A stretch of 64,000 bases of DNA from an uncultured Prevotellamassilia sp. (GCA_934255485.1 CAKQOG010000002.1:44389-108388), one strand, 5' to 3'; numbered from the stretch's first letter, positions 24,679 to 33,555 are shown. Notes: a model not told the origin generated them from the sequence alone. A program made the numbers and translations.

Positions 24679-26103
24679 TCACTTTATCGTGTTGAGCACA
24701 TTGTCGTTTATGGTTACGGCATATTGTTTGTGCAACTCATCCAACCATGCCTTTTCGCGGTCGGCTTGATAGTCGCTCAGCACTTGTGCCTTTACGTCGA
24801 GATAAGACTTAGGTTGCTTTAGCACCTTGCCACATACCCCGCTCACTTTATAGCCTTTTGGTTGATGTATAGTCTTTTTTTCTTTAAATGCATACACATC
24901 TATCAACGAGTTTTCGCCTTTTGAACAAAGATACGGACCGCTTACTGCTACGCTTACAGAGTCTTTATTAAACTGTTGTTGTATAGCTTTACGCCATTCG
25001 CCTTCGGCATTCTTGGTCAATGTTTTCTTTACTGCTTTTTTTTGCTTTGGGTCCTTGCAATGATAGATAAAGCCTTTAAAACGAGGCGAAGTCCATGCAT
25101 AATCAGCCTTGTGTTGCTTATACCATTTTTCGAGTCCTTCAGTATCAGCAGCCGCAACGTCCCATACCTGTCGCTTGCATACCTCGTAGAGCAACAAGCC
25201 ATCGTGATACTCTTGGATGAGGTATCGCAGATTGGCATCGTTGTGAATATGTGCATTCATCACGCTGTCGAGCACTTCCTCGCGAGTGAGTTTGCCATTC
25301 GATGCATCTACAATTTTCTTTATGCGATACTCTGCCGAAGCCTCATCAATGTTTTGACGCTTAAGCATTGTAAGTATTTCGGGTTTCACTTCTGCATACG
25401 AGCCAAGCGGACGACGATTGGTCATTTTGATGATGTGGTAACCAAATGCAGAGAGCACAGGTTTAGAGAGTTCGCCCGTTTTGAGTGCATAAGCAGCATC
25501 CTCAAATTCCTTAACAAATTGTCCTGGTCCGACCAAAGGCAACTGTCCACCCTTTACGGCGCTACCTGGGTCTTCAGAGTATTTTTTTGCCAATTCACCA
25601 AAGTTCTCACCTTTTAGTAATTGGTTATAGATAGAGTCTGCCTTTGCCTTTACAGCAGCTGTTTGTTCGGCTGTGGCATGTTGTGGCAAGCGCAACAATA
25701 TATGTGCAGGCTCTATAAGATCTTTGCCGCCAAGTTGTTTTAATGTGTTGTCGTAAACCAAATGTGCAATAGAATCGGTAAAGGTTGAGTCTACCATGTA
25801 AGGTGTGAGTTGCATATCGCGGTAAGTAAGGAACTCCTTCTTAAAGCTTGAAAGCGTGTCGAGATGAGCCGCCTCTGCTGCTGCCACCTTAAGTTTATAG
25901 TTGATAAACATAGGCACATATTCCTTGAGCGTTTTCTGCTCTACTGCGCCTTTTACATTGCCGTTTTTATGAAACGAGTATTCAAATTCGCTCTTTGTTA
26001 CAGCCTTTCCGTTGATGGTCATCAACACGGGGTCTGTAACCGATTGCGCCCCAGCACTAAGTGCCAGGGCGAAAAGGGATGCTATAACTGAAGTTTTCTT
26101 CAT
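24679..26103 (-). CDS. PpiC-type periplasmic peptidyl-prolyl isomerase
   Basis: A 474-residue secreted chaperone with a signal peptide (MKKTSVIASLFALALSAGAQ) and a helix region containing VLMTINGKAVTKSEFEYSFHKN. A parvulin domain (FGELAKKYSEDPGSAVKGGQLPLVGPGQFVKEF, FGYHIIKMTNRRP) lies at about residues 130-235. The C-terminal half holds a second region with ISxV-like helices and no clear catalytic signature. Together with the next gene it makes a tandem pair of PPIases, which is common near guaB in Bacteroidales as far as I recall. Confidence 0.9.
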   Translation of the reverse strand: MKKTSVIASLFALALSAGAQSVTDPVLMTINGKAVTKSEFEYSFHKNGNVKGAVEQKTLKEYVPMFINYKLKVAAAEAAHLDTLSSFKKEFLTYRDMQLTPYMVDSTFTDSIAHLVYDNTLKQLGGKDLIEPAHILLRLPQHATAEQTAAVKAKADSIYNQLLKGENFGELAKKYSEDPGSAVKGGQLPLVGPGQFVKEFEDAAYALKTGELSKPVLSAFGYHIIKMTNRRPLGSYAEVKPEILTMLKRQNIDEASAEYRIKKIVDASNGKLTREEVLDSVMNAHIHNDANLRYLIQEYHDGLLLYEVCKRQVWDVAAADTEGLEKWYKQHKADYAWTSPRFKGFIYHCKDPKQKKAVKKTLTKNAEGEWRKAIQQQFNKDSVSVAVSGPYLCSKGENSLIDVYAFKEKKTIHQPKGYKVSGVCGKVLKQPKSYLDVKAQVLSDYQADREKAWLDELHKQYAVTINDNVLNTIK

Positions 26104-26200
26104 ATACTACAATAATCTGCTATAGTCTTTCTGTAGGGAAGCAAATTTGCTCTTTCAGAAAGACACATAGCGACTTATTATTTTTATACTTAAAGAGACA

Positions 26201-27688
26201 TTAAGCCTCACCAGGACGGCTGTAGTTAGGAGCCTCGCTTGTGATAGTAATGTCGTGTGGGTGACTTTCAAGAACACCTGCACCTGTGATGCGGGTAAAT
26301 TTGGCATCGTGCAATTTTTCGATAGTTGCTGCGCCACAATAGCCCATGCCCGAACGCAAGCCACCTACCATTTGGTAAATTACCTCTTGTACAGATCCTT
26401 TGTAAGGCACACGGCCTGCAATACCCTCTGGTACAAGTTTCTTAACCTCTTTTACGTTGCCTTGGAAATAGCGGTCTTTTGAGCCATTTTCCATTGCCTC
26501 GAGCGAACCCATACCACGATAAGTTTTAAACTTACGTCCGTTAAAGATGATGGTTTCGCCTGGGCTTTCTTCGGTTCCTGCAACAAGTGAACCAATCATT
26601 ACACTATAGCCACCTGCAGCCAAAGCCTTAACTACATCGCCCGAGTAGCGCAAGCCACCATCGGCAATCAAAGGCACATTGGTATCTTTCAGAGCACATG
26701 CTACATCGTATACTGCGCTCAACTGAGGAACGCCTACACCTGCTACCACACGGGTTGTGCAGATAGAACCAGGACCGATGCCCACCTTGATGGCGTCGGC
26801 GCCAGCATCTACCAACATACGAGCTGCATCGCCTGTTGCCACATTACCTACTACGATGTCTACACCAGAGAAACTTGCCTTAGCCTCTTTGAGTTTTTCA
26901 ATTACAAACTTAGAGTGACCATGTGCTGTATCAATAACAATGGCATCGGCACCAGCTTGAATAAGAGCCTCCATGCGCTGCATTGTATCGGCAGTAACAC
27001 CTACACCTGCAGCCACGCGCAAACGACCTTTAGAGTCTTTACAAGCCATGGGCTTATCCTTGGCCTTTGTGATGTCTTTATACGTAATCAATCCTACAAG
27101 ACGACCCTCTTTATCTACTACAGGAAGTTTTTCGATTTTGTTTTCTTGTAATATCTGTGCTGCTGCAAGAAGGTCTGTTTGTTGGGTTGTGGTAACAAGG
27201 TTTTCGCTTGTCATCACCTCATCAATGCGTTTGTCGAGTTGACGTTCAAAGCGCAAGTCACGATTTGTTACGATACCAACCAAATGCATTTCATCGTCTA
27301 CTACAGGAATACCACCAATGTGATATTCGCTCATCAAATCGAGAGCATCCTTCACCGTTTTGTATCGCTTAATGGTAACAGGGTCGTAAATCATACCATT
27401 CTCAGCACGTTTTACGATAGCTACCTGACGTGCTTGGTCGTCGATGCTCATATTTTTATGAATAACACCAATACCGCCTTCGCGTGCAATGGCAATGGCC
27501 ATAGGAGCCTCTGTTACAGTGTCCATGGCAGCTGTAACAAATGGTATTTGCAAGTCGATGTTACGCGAAAACTTCGTAGCAAGCGACACTGTACGCGGAA
27601 GTACATCAGAATAAGCGGGAACTAAAAGGACGTCGTCAAACGTGAGACCGTCCATCACGATTTTGTCAGCAATAAAATCAGAGGTCAT
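26201..27688 (-). CDS. guaB: Inosine-5'-monophosphate dehydrogenase
   Basis: GuaB oxidises IMP to XMP, the first committed step to GMP. The protein has the family start GLTFDDVLLVPAYSDVLP, two CBS domains at about 95-210, and the catalytic loop GPGSICTTRVVAGVG with the active-site Cys. The DGGLRYSGDVVKALAAG phosphate site and the C-terminal YKGSVQEVIYQMVGGLRSGMGY flap follow. I chose the ATG at 27688 (495 residues), not an upstream start at 27715, because a near-perfect promoter lies at 27713-27744 and would begin transcription near 27708. Confidence 0.96.
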   Translation of the reverse strand: MTSDFIADKIVMDGLTFDDVLLVPAYSDVLPRTVSLATKFSRNIDLQIPFVTAAMDTVTEAPMAIAIAREGGIGVIHKNMSIDDQARQVAIVKRAENGMIYDPVTIKRYKTVKDALDLMSEYHIGGIPVVDDEMHLVGIVTNRDLRFERQLDKRIDEVMTSENLVTTTQQTDLLAAAQILQENKIEKLPVVDKEGRLVGLITYKDITKAKDKPMACKDSKGRLRVAAGVGVTADTMQRMEALIQAGADAIVIDTAHGHSKFVIEKLKEAKASFSGVDIVVGNVATGDAARMLVDAGADAIKVGIGPGSICTTRVVAGVGVPQLSAVYDVACALKDTNVPLIADGGLRYSGDVVKALAAGGYSVMIGSLVAGTEESPGETIIFNGRKFKTYRGMGSLEAMENGSKDRYFQGNVKEVKKLVPEGIAGRVPYKGSVQEVIYQMVGGLRSGMGYCGAATIEKLHDAKFTRITGAGVLESHPHDITITSEAPNYSRPGEA

Positions 27689-27712
27689 ACTATATTGGAT
27701 TTTAATTGCACG

Positions 27713-27744
27713 CAAAATTACAAAATTCTTTTTTACTTTGCAAA
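27713..27744 (-). promoter_or_regulatory. Promoter of guaB
   Basis: On the minus strand TTTG (27744-27741) is followed after exactly 20 bases by TAATTTTG (27720-27713), a full match to the Bacteroidetes consensus. It decides the guaB start in favour of 27688, leaving a leader of about 20 bases. Confidence 0.8.
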
Positions 27745-27875
27745 GCAGTTTACTACTTTTTATTTTCTTTTTTTCGGAGAAAATAGATAAGTCACAATAG
27801 ATAAGATTGCCACCTTATTGAAAAAAACTAAAATTACAATCAAAATAAACTTAAATCTAACATTATTGCAGAGAG

Positions 27876-28004
27876 ATGCGTGCTCGTAAACTTATTTATC
27901 CCCTTCTACTTGTCCTTGCTACACCACTGAATGTACTTTCGCAATTTGCATTTAGACAATGTTACATGCTCTATTATATATTATTGATTATAATTATATA
28001 TTAA
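27876..28004 (+). CDS. 42-codon frame starting with a signal peptide, possible gene relic
   Basis: From the ATG at 27876 the frame reads MRARKLIYPLLLVLATPLN and continues VLSQ, a convincing secretion signal with a cleavage-like site. It then runs into a short hydrophobic and tyrosine-rich tail to a TAA at 28002-28004. Nothing resembling a mature secreted domain follows. It may be a small membrane peptide or, more likely, the remaining 5' end of a secreted-protein gene that has decayed. No promoter of the usual form lies just upstream. Confidence 0.35.
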   Translation: MRARKLIYPLLLVLATPLNVLSQFAFRQCYMLYYILLIIIIY

Positions 28005-28140
28005 CCACAAAGCAATAACATTTATTTTGACACCAATCGTAGTTTCACACTAAGGGCAAACAACGCAAAGATTAAAGTCCAAAAGACACCCTTAATTATG
28101 GTCTGTGATTAATACAAACGCCACAGCCTTTCTTTATGCT

Positions 28141-28212
28141 TAAACGCTCATAATTTAAAAAAAATCAACCACGAACAATATTGGTTCATTTTTTTCGATT
28201 TTTGAGCGTTTA
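28141..28212. repeat. Long imperfect hairpin in the guaB-kdsA gap
   Basis: TAAACGCTCA at 28141-28150 is the exact complement of TGAGCGTTTA at 28203-28212. Inner arms AAAAAATCAACCA and TTGGTTCATTTTTT also pair with few mismatches. The structure has no gene ending next to it on either side, so it is not an ordinary terminator of a called gene. Confidence 0.7.
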
Positions 28213-28297
28213 TCGTATTTAATTGATATTCAATACATTACAAAACAAAGCGTCTAATAAATCATTACATTTTATCCCAACAAACGCGTTATTAACC

Positions 28298-28388
28298 CAC
28301 AAGAATACGTATCCTTATACCCTTATCATACGTATTCTTGTAGGCTAAGGATACGTATTCTTGTACCCTTATCATACGTATCCTTGTG
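28298..28388. repeat. Array of palindromes with 23-bp period, four units
   Basis: TACGTA centres start at 28306, 28329, 28352 and 28375, exactly 23 bases apart. Each is flanked by AAG(A/G)A on one side and T(A/C)CTT or a near variant on the other. The array is a global inverted repeat (CACAAG at the left, CTTGTG at the right). It is the same family as the array at 11421-11533 and again lies in a divergent gap. Confidence 0.9.
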
Positions 28389-28593
28389 TAAAAAGCAGGC
28401 TTTTAGCACAAAGAAAGCACTATTTTTAGTTAATTTCATTAACATTTCGTTTCTATTTCAGATATTCAAAATGTCAATAAATGTTCACAAAAACAGCCTC
28501 TACAACCTTCTTTTTATGTCCCAATAATGCTCAAAAAGAAATTGCAAAATAAAAACATTTCGTTCCATAGTTTAACAATAAGATTTCACTAAA

Positions 28594-28625
28594 TTTGGCA
28601 TTGCACATTCCTTTCACTATCTTTG
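28594..28625 (+). promoter_or_regulatory. Promoter of kdsA
   Basis: TTTG at 28594-28597, a gap of 20 bases, and TATCTTTG at 28618-28625 match the Bacteroidetes consensus fully. Transcription should start near 28630, giving a leader of about 80 bases before kdsA. Confidence 0.82.
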
Positions 28626-28709
28626 CAAGTAAGATAGACTGCACCTCGCCATCATGCGATAAATTAGCACTATTCTTTACTTTAATTTTAAACTAACCAT
28701 CACACATAC

Positions 28710-29465
28710 ATGACACCTATATTTATAGCAGGACCATGCGTTATAGAATCTGCAGAGATACTCGACGAAGTGGCTGCTAAAATCGTTGATATACAAAAAA
28801 AGTTGGGAGTAAAATGCTACTTCAAAGCCTCATTTGACAAAGCCAATCGCACGTCCATCCACTCTTATCGCGGGCCAGGACTTGAAAAAGGATTGCAAAT
28901 GCTGGCCGATGTAAAGAGCAAATATCATTTGCCACTACTCACCGACATTCACGAAAGCTACCAGGCTGAAGCGGCAGGCGAGGTTGTGGATGTGTTGCAA
29001 ATACCTGCATTTCTTTGCCGACAAACCGACTTGCTTGTTGCTGCAGCACGCACGGGATGTGTTGTAAATATAAAAAAGGCTCAATTCCTCTCGGGCGAAG
29101 ACATGCAATACCCTGTAGAAAAGAGCCGGGACGCAGGCGCAAAAGAGGTGTGGCTTACAGAACGTGGCAATATGTTTGGCTACAACAACTTGATTGTAGA
29201 CTTCAGAAACATACCCATTATGAAGCAATATGCCGACCGCGTAATCATGGACTGCACACACTCGGTGCAACGCCCTGGCGGTGCTAATGGCAAGACTGGA
29301 GGCGACCGCCAATTTGTTCCGCAAATGGCTATGGCTGCCAAAGCTTTTGGTGCAGAAGGGTATTTTTTTGAAACTCACCCCAACCCCGAAAAGGCTCTTA
29401 GCGATGGTCCTAATATGCTCTATCTAAGAGATCTTGAGGGGGTGGTTGCCAATCTTATTAAGTAA
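28710..29465 (+). CDS. kdsA: 3-deoxy-8-phosphooctulonate synthase, metal-dependent class
   Basis: KdsA condenses arabinose 5-phosphate with phosphoenolpyruvate to make Kdo 8-phosphate for lipopolysaccharide. The 251-residue protein has SFDKANRTSIHSYRG, TDIHE, IPAFLCRQTDLL, LTERGNMFGYNNLIVDFR and DCTHSVQRPGG, all family hallmarks. The N terminus has AGPCVIES. The Cys there (residue 9) corresponds to the metal-binding Cys of the Aquifex-type metal-dependent class, while the E. coli type has Asn. It lies upstream of kdsD, which supplies its substrate. Confidence 0.96.
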   Translation: MTPIFIAGPCVIESAEILDEVAAKIVDIQKKLGVKCYFKASFDKANRTSIHSYRGPGLEKGLQMLADVKSKYHLPLLTDIHESYQAEAAGEVVDVLQIPAFLCRQTDLLVAAARTGCVVNIKKAQFLSGEDMQYPVEKSRDAGAKEVWLTERGNMFGYNNLIVDFRNIPIMKQYADRVIMDCTHSVQRPGGANGKTGGDRQFVPQMAMAAKAFGAEGYFFETHPNPEKALSDGPNMLYLRDLEGVVANLIK

Positions 29466-29570
29466 AAAATTAAGCAAAGAGCCTTGCTTACCATCTTAAC
29501 TATAAAACTCTAAAGACTTGCTGAGTAGGCATTTAATGATGTTTACTCAACCCTAAAACATACATCCATC

Positions 29571-30521
29571 ATGAGTAAATGGACCGAAACTGCTATTAAA
29601 TGCATTGAAGACGAATCTAAAGCTCTTTTAGAACTTATCCCACTTATCGATGACGACTTTGACAAGACCATCGAAATTATACTAAACTGCAAAGGTAAAC
29701 TGATTGTAACGGGTGTGGGAAAGAGTGGACATATTGGTGCTAAGATTGCAGCAACTCTCTCTTCTACAGGCACACCGAGTTTCTTTATCAACCCGCTCGA
29801 CGTTTTTCATGGCGATTTAGGCGTGATACAAAAGAACGATGTGGTGTTGGCAATCTCTAACTCAGGGCAAACTGATGAATTATTACGTTTTTTGCCTTAT
29901 TTGCTCGAAAACAACATTCCTATTATCGGCATGAGTGGCAACCCCAAATCGTTGCTTGCGCAGTATGCCACAGCACACCTTAATTCCTCTGTAAGCCACG
30001 AGGCTTGTCCGCTCGGACTTGCTCCAACCTCTTCTACCACAGCTACGCTTGCATTGGGCGATGCTTTGGCTTGTGCCTTAATGGAAGCACGCCATTTCAA
30101 GGCATCAGACTTTGCTCAGTATCACCCAGGTGGAACATTGGGCAAACGTTTACTCACCAAAGCTCACGACGTGATGCGCACCGAAGACTTGCCCGTAATT
30201 CCCCCTACAATGAAATTGAGCGAAGCCGTTATACACATGAGCAACGGCCGATTAGGGCTATGCGTGGCAACCAAAGACAATAAGGTTGTGGGCATTATCA
30301 CCGATGGCGACATACGCCGAGCTATGGAGAACTCGCAAGATAGCTTTTTCTCGCTAACCGTGTCTGACATCATGACCAAAGAACCCAAAGAGGTTTCGCC
30401 CGACACCAAAATCACTGAGATAGAGAAAATTTTGCATACACACAAAATTCACTCAGTGCTTGTGGTTGATAAAGACAAGCACCTCTTAGGTGTTGTAGAT
30501 TCATTTAGTACAATGATTTAA
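29571..30521 (+). CDS. kdsD: D-arabinose 5-phosphate isomerase (KpsF/GutQ family)
   Basis: The enzyme converts ribulose 5-phosphate to arabinose 5-phosphate, the substrate of KdsA. The SIS domain (about 30-180) has VTGVGKSGHIGAKIAATLSSTGTPSFF, SNSGQTDELL and HPGGTLGKRLL. Two CBS domains follow (about 205-316). The length of 316 is normal. It is 105 bases downstream of kdsA, so two successive Kdo enzymes are clustered. Confidence 0.94.
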   Translation: MSKWTETAIKCIEDESKALLELIPLIDDDFDKTIEIILNCKGKLIVTGVGKSGHIGAKIAATLSSTGTPSFFINPLDVFHGDLGVIQKNDVVLAISNSGQTDELLRFLPYLLENNIPIIGMSGNPKSLLAQYATAHLNSSVSHEACPLGLAPTSSTTATLALGDALACALMEARHFKASDFAQYHPGGTLGKRLLTKAHDVMRTEDLPVIPPTMKLSEAVIHMSNGRLGLCVATKDNKVVGIITDGDIRRAMENSQDSFFSLTVSDIMTKEPKEVSPDTKITEIEKILHTHKIHSVLVVDKDKHLLGVVDSFSTMI

Positions 30522-30540
30522 GACTTAAAGACATTCAATT

Positions 30541-31944
30541 TTGGATTACACACTTAATAAGCACGCAGATGGTTTGCATGTTGCAGTGTCGCCCCATATA
30601 GTTGCTTTCTTAATAGTCTTAGTAACCAACCTATTCATGTATCTTCCTGCTTTTGCCCAACGTTGTCACCCTACCAAGCCAAGCGAACTTGACATTACAA
30701 CCTATTTGCAACAAGAGTTTGGCGTTAAATTCACGACCAACAATCGTGTGGTTGTGTTTAAAACAGGCAAGGAGAAGTTTGCAGATCTTCTCCCTGCTGT
30801 TCGTGCAGCAAAGCATAGCATACACCTTGAATACTTTAACTTTAGAAACGACTCTATATCAAAAGAACTCTTTGCATTGCTTGTGCAAAAAGCCACCGAA
30901 GGCGTGAAAGTACGCGCCCTGTTCGATGGATTTGGCAATAGTTCAAACAACCGTCCATTGCGCGCTCAACATCTTGATAGTTTGAGAGCACGAGGGGTGG
31001 AAATCTATGAGTTCGACCCCATGCGCTTTCCGTGGATAAACCATGCCCTCCACCGCGACCACCGCAAAATTGTAGTAATTGACGGCGAAGTGGCATACAC
31101 TGGTGGCATGAATGTGGCGGACTACTACATCATAGGCAAACCCGAGTTTGGCGAATGGCGCGACATTCACACACGCGTTGAGGGCGATGCCGTAGGCTAC
31201 CTTCAGAAGGTGTTTCTCGATTTTTGGAACAAGGTGACACACCAAAACATCAGTGGTGCTGAATACTATCCTGGCGAGCGCGATGCCCGCAAGGACTTTG
31301 CCATGCTAAAGCCCGATACCACCGAAACAGCGGGCCATAAATGTGTGGGAGTAGTTAATCGCGACCCTACAGATAGCCCACGCATCATTCACGACACCTT
31401 TGTGCATGCCATCACACATGCACAAAAGCAAATTCTCATAATCAGCCCTTATTTCACCCTATGCCGTCACATCAAACGTGCACTTAAAAAGGCTGCCAAG
31501 CGAGGTGTGGACGTGCAGATAATGGTGTCTGAAAAGAGCGATATCCCCATTACACCACGCATCGTAGAATACAACGTACACCGACTGATGAAGTATGGCA
31601 TAAAGCCCTATTTCTTTACAGGAGGCTTTCATCATAGCAAAATTATGATGGTTGATAGCCTATACTCTTTTGTTGGGTCAGCCAATCTCAATAGCCGTAG
31701 TCTGTCGTTTGATTATGAGTGTAATCTGCTCATAGCCGACACTTGCACCACACAACAACTGCAACAGATATTCTACACCGACCGCGACACAAGGTGTTTC
31801 TTGCTCACCCCCGAACGATGGAAAAAGTGGAGCAAATGGAAAAAAGCTAAAGGTTGGCTATTTCACTTTCTCATGCCTTTCGTTAATTGCGACAAAAAGG
31901 AGGGTGACAATAGCGACTTTGGCGACTATGTACTGAAAGTATAA
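30541..31944 (+). CDS. Cardiolipin-synthase-like phospholipase D family protein with a non-ATG start
   Basis: Two HKD motifs are complete: HRKIVVID (His174, Lys176, Asp181) and HSKIMMVD (His365, Lys367, Asp372), each followed by the GGMN or GSANLNSRS segments seen in cardiolipin synthases. The likely job is making cardiolipin from phosphatidylglycerol at the membrane. The N-terminal hydrophobic segment (VAFLIVLVTNLFMYLPAFAQ) needs a start upstream of it. No ATG is available in frame before that, and an in-frame stop lies at 30526. TTG at 30541 or GTG at 30586 must therefore be used. The segment resembles a signal peptide, unlike the two-helix anchor of E. coli ClsA. It follows kdsD by 19 bases. 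Confidence 0.88.
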   Translation: MDYTLNKHADGLHVAVSPHIVAFLIVLVTNLFMYLPAFAQRCHPTKPSELDITTYLQQEFGVKFTTNNRVVVFKTGKEKFADLLPAVRAAKHSIHLEYFNFRNDSISKELFALLVQKATEGVKVRALFDGFGNSSNNRPLRAQHLDSLRARGVEIYEFDPMRFPWINHALHRDHRKIVVIDGEVAYTGGMNVADYYIIGKPEFGEWRDIHTRVEGDAVGYLQKVFLDFWNKVTHQNISGAEYYPGERDARKDFAMLKPDTTETAGHKCVGVVNRDPTDSPRIIHDTFVHAITHAQKQILIISPYFTLCRHIKRALKKAAKRGVDVQIMVSEKSDIPITPRIVEYNVHRLMKYGIKPYFFTGGFHHSKIMMVDSLYSFVGSANLNSRSLSFDYECNLLIADTCTTQQLQQIFYTDRDTRCFLLTPERWKKWSKWKKAKGWLFHFLMPFVNCDKKEGDNSDFGDYVLKV

Positions 31945-31950
31945 TATTGT

Positions 31951-31986
31951 AAGTAGATGTTCAATTTCTGCATTGACCATCTACTT
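31951..31986. repeat. Dispersed AAGTAGGTG hairpin, copy 3
   Basis: AAGTAGATGTTCAAT pairs with ATTGACCATCTACTT across a 6-base loop with one mismatch. It starts seven bases after the stop of the PLD-family gene and lies before the acyltransferase start at 32012. The arm matches copies at 156, 10108 and 57371. Confidence 0.75.
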
Positions 31987-32011
31987 TACAAGAGCAAGCA
32001 TCACTACAATT

Positions 32012-33373
32012 ATGCAACCAGATACAGACAATACAGTTGATACAGAATTACAATATTCTGCCCCTACAGATCATAACGCACAAGGCGAATTGCCAATAGC
32101 AAACAACAATGCTAAAGCCGAAACAAGATCATCTCTCTTTACTTTAGTTAAAGCTATTGCCATTATTTGCGTGGTGCTTTCGCATGCAGGTATACGAGGT
32201 TGGTTATACAACTTTGTATTTATCTTTCATGTGCCCATATTCTTTTTGTGTGCAGGTTATTTCTTTCACACAAAGTATCTTAACGATGAACGCACATTTA
32301 TAGCACACCGCATCAAAGGGCTCTACTTACCATTTTGGCGTTGGAGTGTATTCTTTTTGATTATACACAATGTGCTTTTCAGCATTGGCATTCTCAACGA
32401 GCAATATGGCAATGCTATCAATGGCGTTATGCACCCCTACACTTGGCATCAGTTTGGACAACACCTATGGAGCATCACCATAAATATGTCGGGTTACAAC
32501 GACTTTTTGTGTGGTACATTTTGGTTCTTTAGGGCACTTCTCCTTGCAAGCATAGGTTTTCTTATACTCTTCAAGGTGTTCAGAAAAAGCGAGTACTTCA
32601 AGGATAACCTCTCTGTAGGTTGGGGTATTCTCATTGTTACATTGATACTCACCTATTGGAAGGTTGCCGACGGACTTGTTCTTACGGGAGTGGCACAAGG
32701 TGGCTATCGCGAACTAATGGGCATGGTGTTTATGGCAGCAGGTTTCCTGCTCAGACAGTACAACATCGTTGAGCGACTCACATGGAAAATTGCAACACCA
32801 TGCTTGGCGTTGCTTATCCTTGCCTCGATATTCTTCCCATCGAGCATGGCATGGAATCCAAGTATGACTGATTTCATATATCTTCCCCTACCCGCCATTA
32901 CTGCATTTGTAGCTCTTATCTATGGTTGCACATTCATCGATAAAAAAGACAACATTATTAAACGTTCGCTCTTGTATGTAGGCAACAACACGCTCTATAT
33001 TTTTGCCTTCCACTTGGTGGCATTCAAACTTGTAAGCGCATTCAAGTTGGCTTTCTACGACCTTCCTTGGCAAGCTATAGGGAGTCATCCCACTATATTC
33101 AACCCCGCAAGCAATGTGTTTTGGATAGTGCTTTACACCTTAGTGGGCATAACCCTTCCACTTGTATGGATGATGGGATATAAGCACATTTCGAGTTTAG
33201 TTAATATCACAGAAAAGAAGGCTATCAACACGCTTATTATTGGTAGCAAACGCTCAGTAAAAATATGTGCTAATATAGGAAAAGCCATCGGCATCATCTT
33301 TATAAGCGCCTGTCGCAGCATTTGGCAAGGCATTAAAGACATCATAGCCGCATCAAGCACCAAAGAGGAATAA
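32012..33373 (+). CDS. Membrane acyltransferase, acyltransferase-3 family
   Basis: An integral membrane protein with about ten hydrophobic segments, beginning after a polar N terminus of about 40 residues. The segments LFTLVKAIAIICVVLSHAGIRG (with the family His in SHAG) and FVFIFHVPIFFLCAGYFF with a following basic loop are typical of acyltransferase-3 proteins, which O-acetylate or O-acylate surface sugars. I chose the ATG at 32012 (453 residues); an earlier start at 31973 would lie within the hairpin. Its place after kdsA-kdsD and the PLD gene suggests a role in envelope polysaccharide modification, but the substrate is unknown. Confidence 0.85.
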   Translation: MQPDTDNTVDTELQYSAPTDHNAQGELPIANNNAKAETRSSLFTLVKAIAIICVVLSHAGIRGWLYNFVFIFHVPIFFLCAGYFFHTKYLNDERTFIAHRIKGLYLPFWRWSVFFLIIHNVLFSIGILNEQYGNAINGVMHPYTWHQFGQHLWSITINMSGYNDFLCGTFWFFRALLLASIGFLILFKVFRKSEYFKDNLSVGWGILIVTLILTYWKVADGLVLTGVAQGGYRELMGMVFMAAGFLLRQYNIVERLTWKIATPCLALLILASIFFPSSMAWNPSMTDFIYLPLPAITAFVALIYGCTFIDKKDNIIKRSLLYVGNNTLYIFAFHLVAFKLVSAFKLAFYDLPWQAIGSHPTIFNPASNVFWIVLYTLVGITLPLVWMMGYKHISSLVNITEKKAINTLIIGSKRSVKICANIGKAIGIIFISACRSIWQGIKDIIAASSTKEE

Positions 33374-33410
33374 ACACCACTTAAATAAAACAACTTGCAC
33401 AGCATAAAAG

Positions 33411-33475
33411 ACTTCGGTTCTCACCCCAAACACGTTTACATACGCAGTTTGACTGAGAACAGAAGTTTTTTTTAT
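33411..33475 (+). terminator. Terminator after the acyltransferase gene
   Basis: ACTTCGGTTCTCA at 33411-33423 pairs with TGAGAACAGAAGT at 33454-33466 with one mismatch, and a run of eight T residues follows. Confidence 0.85.
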
Positions 33476-33542
33476 TTACATAAATTTATACACAGAAAAG
33501 TCAAAAAATAGAGTTTCGCATATAAACTTTAAAAATAATCAT

Positions 33543-33550
33543 TAACTTTG
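33543..33550 (+). promoter_or_regulatory. Probable -7 box for rho
   Basis: TAACTTTG matches TAnnTTTG exactly. The nearest -33 candidate, TTTC at 33514-33517, is 25 bases away, which is longer than usual. If it is used, rho has a leader of about 320 bases. Confidence 0.5.
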
Positions 33551-33555
33551 CATTT

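Larger units (their letters stand above)
27689..28709. other. Divergent intergenic region of about 1 kb between guaB and kdsA
   Basis: This is the longest gap in the window. It holds promoters for both flanking genes, a 42-codon frame with a signal peptide (27876-28004), a long hairpin (28141-28212) and a palindrome array (28298-28388). The rest is strongly AT-rich with no further frame worth calling. Its length suggests that a gene once lay here. Confidence 0.55.

Noticed and set aside
24976..25617. A 213-codon frame antisense to the PpiC-type gene
   Set aside because: It overlaps a gene with clear parvulin motifs and has no motif of its own.
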